IMG/VR virus record: IMGVR_UViG_3300044825_002669
Coordinates: 1-64,000 of that record
Origin: a virus
Direction: 5' to 3' (one strand)
Length of the DNA stretch: 64,000 nt
Part shown: one piece after another, positions 22,519-31,600 of the stretch
How positions within the stretch are numbered: position 1 is the stretch's first letter
How the letters are laid out: every line of letters begins with the position of its first letter
Position numbers and translations under genes: made by a program
Notes under the pieces: model-generated
The model's database searches: none
The model's input: the letters and a program-made list of their open reading frames with translations, nothing else
What the model was told of the DNA's origin: nothing

Positions 22519-25500
22519 ATGGCAAAAACGAGAGCCCTAAAATTCTTTCTAACAGTTCAAAGTGACATAGACGATTCTAATGTACAATCTTCTATAGTAA
22601 CTTTAATAAACAATGGCTCACAACTTACTACAAATGACTATGCTAAGCTTTATAGCAAAGAGGACTTAGGGAATTATTCTATATCTATAGTTGGAGATCA
22701 AGCAATTTTAGAATTTTTTCCAGTAGATGGAAAAATCAATGATTATTCTTATGGTTATGTCTACTACGACACAAAAAAATTTATAACTGAATCTTCTAGT
22801 TTTGATGTTAGTGACAGTGTAAGTATAGCATCATCAAATACTGTTGTATCAGCTGGTACAACAGGAACTATTGTAATTTTGCCAGAAAAGTTTAGTTCTT
22901 CGAAAGTAGTATTGGAAATTTCTGGAGATGATGAGTCATTTGAGTTTAATGAAATAAATTTAACTGAAGATAAAGATGGAAATTTATTTTTTGCAGAGTA
23001 TGGAAGATTAAACATAAATTCCAATTCATTGACCGGTATTGGAACTTATTATACTTACAAAGAAGGAAATAATATTAAAATAGATTTTTCTCCTTTTGAC
23101 ACTAGCCAAAATTATACTTGTAATGCTGTATCTGTTTCATTGGCAAAAACTGAGTATTCCGCATCTGGACAAAAACAATTAAAATTTGCCAATTTATCTA
23201 GTAACAAAGTTTCTTTTGCTTCTACTGATTCTCCTGTTATAACAAAAATAATAGAGCATACATTAGAGTATCAGTCTGCATACTATTTGATACAAGTTAA
23301 TGATTTAACTAATAATAGAATAGATTTCTCGGAATTGTTTACTGCAAACAATTTAACTCAATCTTTAGGGGTACAGTATGGTAGAATAGTTAGTGATATA
23401 AATTTGGGAGAGTTTGAAATTAACACTTCTGGAACATTTGAAGTATTTTTTACCCCTATACCAAATGCAGATCTTGAAGTTTTAATATTTCAACAAACAT
23501 TAGGGTTTACGCCATTTTCAAATGCACCAAAAGTAATCAATTTAAAAAATTCTCAAATAGTAACTTCTGTCAGTAAAGTTGGAATAAATGATGAAAACAA
23601 TAATAGAACTAATTTTAATTTAGAACATAAAAATTTACCTATATTTGAAAGGGCATTTGATGGTAGTGATCCATTTAATGTTAGATTACAAGAAAATTCA
23701 ATATATTTACCAAATCACTTTTTTGTTACTGGAGAAAAGGTTCTATACAGATCAGAAGAGTTTAATAGAACATCAAATGTAAACTCAATAGGAATAGCTG
23801 CAACATTTGTTTCTGGGATTGGAATAACAAACAAATTACCACCTGAGGCATACATTTATAAATTTGACAATTCTAGGGTAGGATTATGTTCAAGTCCAGA
23901 ATATGCTCTATTGACTCCACCAATATTGTTTGACTTTGTTAGTTTGGGGACAGGAGTAGATCATTATATTACAGCTACAAATCAAAATTCTAAATGTTTA
24001 ATAGCGATTGATAATGTAATTCAATCTCCAATAGTAGGATTATCCGTGACATCGAATATTATCAGTGACATTAAAGTAACTGATAATATTTTAGTTTTCT
24101 CTGGGATATCTTCTTTCTTTGGTGGGGATCTAATTAAGATTAATGACGAAATAATGTCAATTGAATCAGTTGGAGTTGGTAGCACTGGATATGTCGGTGT
24201 AAGACGATCTTTACTTGGAACTGGGATATCATCTCATTTTTCTGGAGATCTGGTTAGAAAAATGAAAGGAAATTACAATATCGTGGATAATGTAATTCAT
24301 TTTTCTGAAGCCCCATATGGTCCATTCCCAGCGGAAGATGAATTCAAAGATTCTGAATCAATTTCGTTAGAAACCCTATCAAAATCTAAATTTCAGGGTA
24401 GAACTTTTATTAGATCGGCTGATCCCTTTGTATTAGAGGATACGTATAATCGAAATTATGTTTTTGATGATATATCAGAAGATTTTAATTCATTGCAAAA
24501 AACATTTGAATTAAAACAATCATTTTCATCTTTAGTGGGTGTGTCAAATAATATTCCCTTAGTTTTAATAAATAATATATTACAAATCCCAACCGAAGAT
24601 TTTAATGTAGAGGAAGTGGGACCTAAAACTGAAATAGAATTTACAGGAACTGCAACTTCTATTTCATATGATCCAAATAATGCAAGTATTCCAAGAGGAG
24701 GAATTATATTATCAATAGGATCTAGTTCTGGATTTGGATATCAACCTTTAATTTCAGCTGGAGGTACGGTCACTGTATCATCAGCTGGGACTATACAAAG
24801 TATAAGTATTGGAAATAGTGGATCTGGTTATAGAAGAGATTATCAGCTTGTAAGGGTTGGAGTACAAACTTTTGATTCATTTTTAGCAAATATTCAATTT
24901 ATAGGAACAGCAACCGTCCAAAATGGAAGTATTGTTGGAGTTTCAATTACAAACCCTGGGATTGGATACACATCATATCCAAAAATTTATACAACAAAAA
25001 CCAATAATTTAGTTTCATCTGGATCTACAATAATATTTTTAGAAGATTTATCCAAGATTCCAATTTCAAATGGAATTATTGAAATAAATTCAATATTAAA
25101 TAATGTCCCAATAGTAGGAATAGGTAGTACATTTGTTTTAGTTTCTACCGCAAATTCTCCATCGTCTACAATTTCTGCAAATACTTTAGTGGAAATAAAA
25201 GAATATGATCCACCAAAAGTTATTTTTGATGAACCTCTTTCTTATTCTGACATACCTCTAGTGTATTCTGGGGCAACTGGAGTTGGAACTGAAGCCACCA
25301 TAGATGTGATAGTTGGACAAGGATCTAGTGTAATAGATTTTAAGATTAAAAATTTTGGATATAATTATAAATTAAACGACAGTTTGACATTACCAATATC
25401 TGGTCCTATTGGAATCCCAACTACATCATCATATCAAAAATTTATTTTAAATGTAGTAAAGACTTATAATGATGCATTTTCATCTTGGTCAGTAGGAAGT

Positions 25501-27021
25501 TTAAGATTATTAGATGACATTTCATATTTAATTAATAACAAAAAAAGAACTTTCCCTTTAATGTATCAAGGAAATAGATTTTCTATAACATCAAAACCAG
25601 GCTCCAACATTGATATACAATCAACATTATTGGTTTTTATTAATGAAGTTTTACAGGAACCTGGAGTTGGTTATATTTTTAATGGTGGTAGTACTATAAC
25701 GTTTTCTGAACCACTAAAAAGATATGTAAATGGAGATTCAGATAAAGTAAAATTAATATTTTACAGGGGCACTGAGGGAATAGACGTATTGGATGTAGAT
25801 ATATTAGAAACGGTAAAGCCGGGTGATGTTATTAAACTAGATAGTGAAACTTACTCAAACCAACAAGATGAAAGGCAAGTTGAAGATATTTTAAGCGTTG
25901 ATATAGCCAGAACAAATGTATACAAAGGCAGAGGAATATCGGAAGACAGTCAATTATTGAGACCAATAAATTGGACTAGACAAAAAAATGATCTTTTTAT
26001 AGATGGAACAAAAGTAACAAAGGATAGGACAATATATGAACCTCTAGTATTCCCAACAACAGGCATAATAAAAACGGTCGGTATTGGATCAACTCAGATT
26101 TTTGTACAAAATGTGAAAACTTTTTTTGATAATAAGAAAGAAAATAATAACACGCCTTTAAAAAACACAATACAAATTATATCATTGGATAACTTGGTGT
26201 CAGCTTCTGCAACTGCAACCATCAATTCAAATGGTGAAGTTTCATCTATAAACATAGTGAACTCTGGTAACGGTTATTTACAAGCGCCAAAAGTAGTAAT
26301 TCAAAACCCTATAGGTATAGGATCGACCGCTATTGTAACTTCAAACATATCAAATAAAAAAGTTACTTCTTTCAATATTACTGGAATTGGCTCTGGATAT
26401 TCGACTACTAAACCTCCATTAGTTTTAATAGAACCGCCTACACCCCAAACTGAAATTATATCCGCTGTTACATATAAAGGAGATTTTGGCATAATTACTG
26501 GAATTGCCACTACATCTATAACTGGAGTGGCTCAAACTGGACTAATATTTGATTTATTAATAGAAAAAGATTCATTTTTAAGAGATTCTACTTTTGTTGA
26601 TGTCCCAATTTTAACTAGTAATATAAAACAAAATTATTATTTTGAAGTAAATAATAGTAATATTGGAAATGGGTTGGAATCTTTGTCGTCGAATGGATCA
26701 ACAATTGGAATAGGGACAACTGCACTTGATAATGTATATGAAGTCATGTCAGTGTCAATTGCCCAAACTAGCGCATATGGAATAGGTATAACCGATGTGG
26801 CTAAAGTTGTAGTTAGTGTAAAAGATTATAACGGCATATCTGGACTTGGCTTCAGTGGGTATTATGGAAATTATAATTGGGGCTTAATAGAATTTACGTC
26901 AAATAGGAGAGTTGCTCCAAAACAATTTGATGTAGGGTCAAATTATGGAGTAACTGGACTAAATACCAGTCCAACAGTAAGAAGAAGAGCACCATTAAAA
27001 TATTTTAATTACTTAACATAA
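22519..27021 (+). CDS. Large baseplate/tail structural protein
   Basis: A 1500 aa protein between gp7 and gp8. The start MAKTRALKFFLTVQSDIDDS matches large cyanophage virion proteins of unassigned role. It is beta-rich and carries the same repeat seen in gp7 and gp14: SIGNSGSGYRRDYQLVRVG (about 760), SITNPGIGYTSYPKIYT (808), NIVNSGNGYLQAPKVVI (1242) and NITGIGSGYSTTKPPLVLI (1285). It also has GxGSTGYVGVRRSLLGTGIS-type segments. No enzyme motif is seen. By position it would be a peripheral baseplate or fibre-connector protein; there is no obvious T4 counterpart. Confidence 0.72.
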   Translation: MAKTRALKFFLTVQSDIDDSNVQSSIVTLINNGSQLTTNDYAKLYSKEDLGNYSISIVGDQAILEFFPVDGKINDYSYGYVYYDTKKFITESSSFDVSDSVSIASSNTVVSAGTTGTIVILPEKFSSSKVVLEISGDDESFEFNEINLTEDKDGNLFFAEYGRLNINSNSLTGIGTYYTYKEGNNIKIDFSPFDTSQNYTCNAVSVSLAKTEYSASGQKQLKFANLSSNKVSFASTDSPVITKIIEHTLEYQSAYYLIQVNDLTNNRIDFSELFTANNLTQSLGVQYGRIVSDINLGEFEINTSGTFEVFFTPIPNADLEVLIFQQTLGFTPFSNAPKVINLKNSQIVTSVSKVGINDENNNRTNFNLEHKNLPIFERAFDGSDPFNVRLQENSIYLPNHFFVTGEKVLYRSEEFNRTSNVNSIGIAATFVSGIGITNKLPPEAYIYKFDNSRVGLCSSPEYALLTPPILFDFVSLGTGVDHYITATNQNSKCLIAIDNVIQSPIVGLSVTSNIISDIKVTDNILVFSGISSFFGGDLIKINDEIMSIESVGVGSTGYVGVRRSLLGTGISSHFSGDLVRKMKGNYNIVDNVIHFSEAPYGPFPAEDEFKDSESISLETLSKSKFQGRTFIRSADPFVLEDTYNRNYVFDDISEDFNSLQKTFELKQSFSSLVGVSNNIPLVLINNILQIPTEDFNVEEVGPKTEIEFTGTATSISYDPNNASIPRGGIILSIGSSSGFGYQPLISAGGTVTVSSAGTIQSISIGNSGSGYRRDYQLVRVGVQTFDSFLANIQFIGTATVQNGSIVGVSITNPGIGYTSYPKIYTTKTNNLVSSGSTIIFLEDLSKIPISNGIIEINSILNNVPIVGIGSTFVLVSTANSPSSTISANTLVEIKEYDPPKVIFDEPLSYSDIPLVYSGATGVGTEATIDVIVGQGSSVIDFKIKNFGYNYKLNDSLTLPISGPIGIPTTSSYQKFILNVVKTYNDAFSSWSVGSLRLLDDISYLINNKKRTFPLMYQGNRFSITSKPGSNIDIQSTLLVFINEVLQEPGVGYIFNGGSTITFSEPLKRYVNGDSDKVKLIFYRGTEGIDVLDVDILETVKPGDVIKLDSETYSNQQDERQVEDILSVDIARTNVYKGRGISEDSQLLRPINWTRQKNDLFIDGTKVTKDRTIYEPLVFPTTGIIKTVGIGSTQIFVQNVKTFFDNKKENNNTPLKNTIQIISLDNLVSASATATINSNGEVSSINIVNSGNGYLQAPKVVIQNPIGIGSTAIVTSNISNKKVTSFNITGIGSGYSTTKPPLVLIEPPTPQTEIISAVTYKGDFGIITGIATTSITGVAQTGLIFDLLIEKDSFLRDSTFVDVPILTSNIKQNYYFEVNNSNIGNGLESLSSNGSTIGIGTTALDNVYEVMSVSIAQTSAYGIGITDVAKVVVSVKDYNGISGLGFSGYYGNYNWGLIEFTSNRRVAPKQFDVGSNYGVTGLNTSPTVRRRAPLKYFNYLT

Positions 27022-27024
27022 ATA
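27018..27024 (+). promoter_or_regulatory. Late-promoter box
   Basis: ATAAATA 19 nt before gene 8, overlapping the previous stop. Confidence 0.5.
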
Positions 27025-27042
27025 ATATTAAAAAATAGATAA

Positions 27043-28623
27043 ATGTCAGCAATTATAACTGATCAAATTAGAATCTTAAACTCAAAAAGTTTTATAGATT
27101 CCGCAAAATCTGGTAAAAATAATCTATATGCGTTTGTTGGGTTACCAAACGCTTCTGAATATAATCAATTTTGGGATAGTTCTCCACCACCACCAAAAGA
27201 TTCATTTGATGATGAAAATGACTATTGGGATAGTATGATTTCATTAAAAAGAATAAATCCAGATCGTGATATCAGAAGTGTAATTAATAAAGTAGTTTGG
27301 GAGTCTGGTACTACTTATGATATGTACAGACACAATATAACAAGAAACAATTTATCAAAGCCATCACAAAAAACGAGTTTATATCAATCAAATTATTATG
27401 TTTTAACTAAAGATTATAGAGTGTATATTTGTCTGAATAACGGTTCATCCCCAGACAATCCAGAGGGAATTCCATCTCTATCTGAACCTAATTTTATAGA
27501 CTTGGAGCCAAAAATTACAGAAGATGGATATACTTGGAAATATTTGTACACTTTAAATATAGAAGATGTAATAAAATTTGATTCTATAAATTTCATGCCG
27601 GTTCCTAGTGATTGGGAAACCTCTATAAATTATGAACAAATACGATTAAATGCGACAAATGGTGGTCAAATTAAAGTTGCAACCATTACCAATTTCGGTC
27701 AAAATTTGGGGTCTCCAAACGTCTATTCGGATTTACCAATTCTTGGCGATGGAAATGGGGCAAAAGTTAGTATAGTAGTAGGAAATGAAGAAAAAATTAC
27801 TTCTATATTCGTAACAGATGGAGGAAATGGATATACTTATGGTAAAGTTGATTTATCTTCAATTTCATTTCCTTCTAATGCAGTCCTACCAAGATTTGAC
27901 GTAATCATACCGCCAAAAGGAGGACATGGTTATGACATATATAATGAACTTGGTGCCTACAATTTGTTAATTTATTCTAGATTTGAAAATGATTCGACGA
28001 ATCCAGATTTTATAACTGGAAATCAAATTGCTAGAATAGGAATAATTAATAATCCATTGAGCTTTAATTCTGATACTATTTTGGATAAAGAAAGAGCAAG
28101 TTCGGTATATGCTTTAAAATTAATAGGAAAAAATTCAGTACAAGACTACGAAGAAGCTACAATAATACCAGATTCTATAATAACTCAAACCGTAGGAACA
28201 GGAATTACAGCTGTAGGTAGAGTCATATCTTATGATAATAAAACTGGCGTTTTAAAATACTGGCAAGACAGGTCTTTATATGGATTTAATTTAGGAGGTG
28301 AATATAATGAAAATAGAACTAGAAAATCAGATGTAGTCTCTCTATATGGAGACGATAAAGTAGAATTTACATCTACTATTTTATCTGGCGGTTCATTAGA
28401 TATTAGTGGATTTAATTTAAGTTTAAAAATAGACAACTCTTACACTGGTATAACAACGGTAATAAATAATGTTACTTATAATTTGGGGCAAAATTTTATT
28501 TCAGGTACATCAAATCCAGAAGTAAAGCCACATTCTGGGGATATCATTTATGTTGATAATAGACCATCAATAACTAGGTCTCCAAATCAAAAAGAAGATA
28601 TAAAAGTAATCTTGCAGTTCTAA
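27043..28623 (+). CDS. 8: gp8 baseplate wedge subunit
   Basis: A 526 aa protein; T4 gp8 is 334 aa, so it is enlarged. NNLYAFVGLPNASEYNQFWD, VINKVVWESGTTYDMYRHNI, YVLTKDYRVYICLNNG and EDGYTWKYLYTLNIED are the gp8 signature seen in cyanophages. gp8 dimers join baseplate wedges to gp6/gp7 and gp10. One NGG-type repeat (FVTDGGNGYTYGKVDL) sits near residue 256, linking it to the repeat-bearing neighbours. Confidence 0.9.
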   Translation: MSAIITDQIRILNSKSFIDSAKSGKNNLYAFVGLPNASEYNQFWDSSPPPPKDSFDDENDYWDSMISLKRINPDRDIRSVINKVVWESGTTYDMYRHNITRNNLSKPSQKTSLYQSNYYVLTKDYRVYICLNNGSSPDNPEGIPSLSEPNFIDLEPKITEDGYTWKYLYTLNIEDVIKFDSINFMPVPSDWETSINYEQIRLNATNGGQIKVATITNFGQNLGSPNVYSDLPILGDGNGAKVSIVVGNEEKITSIFVTDGGNGYTYGKVDLSSISFPSNAVLPRFDVIIPPKGGHGYDIYNELGAYNLLIYSRFENDSTNPDFITGNQIARIGIINNPLSFNSDTILDKERASSVYALKLIGKNSVQDYEEATIIPDSIITQTVGTGITAVGRVISYDNKTGVLKYWQDRSLYGFNLGGEYNENRTRKSDVVSLYGDDKVEFTSTILSGGSLDISGFNLSLKIDNSYTGITTVINNVTYNLGQNFISGTSNPEVKPHSGDIIYVDNRPSITRSPNQKEDIKVILQF

Positions 28624-28638
28624 TAAATTAGGATAATC

Positions 28639-31600
28639 ATGCCACAAAAAACCAATTTAAATGTATTCCCATATTTTGATGACTACAATCAAGATAATAT
28701 CTACCATAAGGTACTATTTAAACCTGGTTATCCAATACAGGCAAGAGAGTTAACCACTCTACAAAGCATACTTCAAACTCAAATTGAAAGATTTGGAAAT
28801 TGGGCATTCCAAGAGGGAAGTCCAGTAATACCTGGAAAAATAGTATACAATGATAGATATTATGCTGTAGAATTAAAAAATTCTTTTAATGGCATTAATA
28901 TTAATCAATATTTGTCCTCTATTATTGGAACGACTATTAGAGGAGAAAAAAGCGGAGTTAGAGCTAAAGTAATATCTGCTATAAGTGATAAAATATCTGT
29001 AAGAAATAATACTACAATTTATGTCAATTTTATTGACTCCGATTTTGAAACCTCAGAATACATGGGATTTTCAGATGGTGAAAATCTACTACTAGAACAA
29101 AATGTAACTGCTTATATTACAATAGATCCAGATTCAATTATAAACTTACAGGCAAATGAAGCATTCGCTTCCACGATTGATGTATCATGTAATTCAGTTG
29201 GATCTACTTTATTAGTTGAGTCTGGTGTATATTTTATAAGAGGATATTTTGTAAAAAATGATAGTCAATTTATATTATTGGATCAGTATGGAAATTTTCC
29301 TTCATATAAGGTGGGATTTTTAGTAACAGAAGACATAATTACATCTGAAGATGACAATTCATTGAATGATAATGCCAAAGGATTTTTAAATTATGCTGCT
29401 CCAGGCGCAGATAGGTTTGCAATTTCATTAGTTCTTACTAAAATAGCACCAGACGAAGAAATACCAGAAAACTTTATACAACTTGTAGAAATAATAGATG
29501 GTATTGTAAGATCTATACAAAGAGACCCCAGATTAAATGAATTAGGTAAAGAATTAGCAAGAAGAACTTATGATGAATCTGGAGATTATTACGTAAAACC
29601 TCCAACTATAACAGTAGAAGAATCATTAAATAATTTACTTGGAAATGATGGAATTTATAGTGGAAATCAACTAACATTTAATGGAAATGTACCATCTGAA
29701 GATCTTGGTGTTTATAGCATTTCTCCACTAAAGGCATATGTTAAGGGTTATGAAGTTGAAACTGTTTCATCTACTCTTTTGGATTTTAAAAAAGCCAGAA
29801 CTACAAAAAGATTAGAGAATCAAAGTATATTATACAACACTGGATCAACCATAAGCTTAAACAGAGTATATGGATCTCCAGTTATAGGGATTTCTACCAC
29901 TTACACAATTAGTTTAAGAGATGAGAGAAAAGGAACCAATTCTGGTATATCTGTTGGAAAAGAAATAGGAGTAGCTAGAGTATACGATTTTGCATTAGAG
30001 TCTGGATCATATAATTCTAGTCTACCAGACGTAAATCAATGGGAAATAAACGTTTATGATGTACAAACATTTACAGAAATATCTGTAAATGAAACAATAA
30101 CATTAAATGAATCTACTTATGTAAAAGGAAAGTCTAGTGGAGCAGTAGGATACTTAAAATATGGAGTTTCAAATTCTGGCATATTGACTGCATACAATAC
30201 AAGTGGATTTTTTATAAGTGGGGAGAAAATAATTTTTAATGGTGTAGAAGACGAAAAAACAAGAGTAACAACTTCAGTTAAAAGTTACACGTTAGATCAA
30301 GTAAAATCTTTATATGGAATTGTTGGAGTCGCAAATACATTTTCTGCCGACATTGTTCAAATTAAAAAAAGACCTTTTGGAATAGCAGATATATCACCGT
30401 TAAGTTCAGGCATATCGACTATAAGTGTAACAAGTGCTCAATTTCCTGGAGTCGTAAAAATCAATGATTTGGTTTCATATACAATACCAGGAAAATCTGA
30501 TGTAACTTATTCTAAAGTTCAAACTGTAAATCCAACATCACTAGTTGTAGTAGGAGTAACCACTGTAAATGGAATTTGCGATGGAGCACTGCCAAATTCC
30601 AGTACTACAGTAACCGATCTTTCTTTATTGGGATCAAATTCGCTATCTGTTTTGGACGAAAAGCTATACACAATTTTACCAAAGTCAAATATTAGTAATG
30701 TAGATTTGAGCAATTCTTCTTTAACAATAAGAAAACAATTTGACGTAACTATCACATCAAATTCTACCGGTAATGTAGTTGCATCAGATAACGAAAAGTT
30801 TTTACCTTTTGATGAAGAAAGATATGTTTTAATTACAAGTAATGGAACAATAGAAAGACTTAGTAGTGATAAATTTGATTCCACTAGTTACAGTTCTTCT
30901 GGTGGTTCTATCATAAAATTTAATGGCTTAGAAACTACGTCAGGAAATGCGAGGTTGATTGCCACATTAACTAAATCTAAATTAAGTCAAAAAATAAAAA
31001 ATAAATCTATTGTTAAATCAATAATAATCGATAAATCTAAATTAGTTGGCTCTGGAATTGGAGAAACAACTTTAAACAATGGGCTAGTATATGGAAATTA
31101 TCCATATGGGACAAGAGTTGAAGATGAAGAATTATGTTTGTTGAGGCCAGATGTAGTTGGAATTTATGGAATATTTGAACTGAATGACACCTCTAATTTG
31201 TCATCGGATCCAAAAGCCCCCAGATTAACACTATCAAATATAAGCGGAAATTCAGCTAGTACTAATGATTTTAATGTTGGTGAAACTTTAATAGGTGAGA
31301 TTAGTAGTGCGGTTGCAGTTTGTGTTGGAAAGATAAATTCAAGCACAATAGAATTTACTTATCTTAATTCTGAAACATTTATAATTGGAGAAAGTATAAA
31401 ATTCAAAAATTCTTTAGTATCTGCTTCGGTGAATTCTATAGAAATTGGTGATAAAAATATAACTTCAAATTATGTTTTAGATGATGGCCAAAGAAATAAC
31501 ATGTATGACTATTCTAGAATAATTAGAAAAAGTCAATATAAAGAACCAATAAGAAAAATAAAAATATATTTTGAATCATCAGAATATAGTTCATCGGACA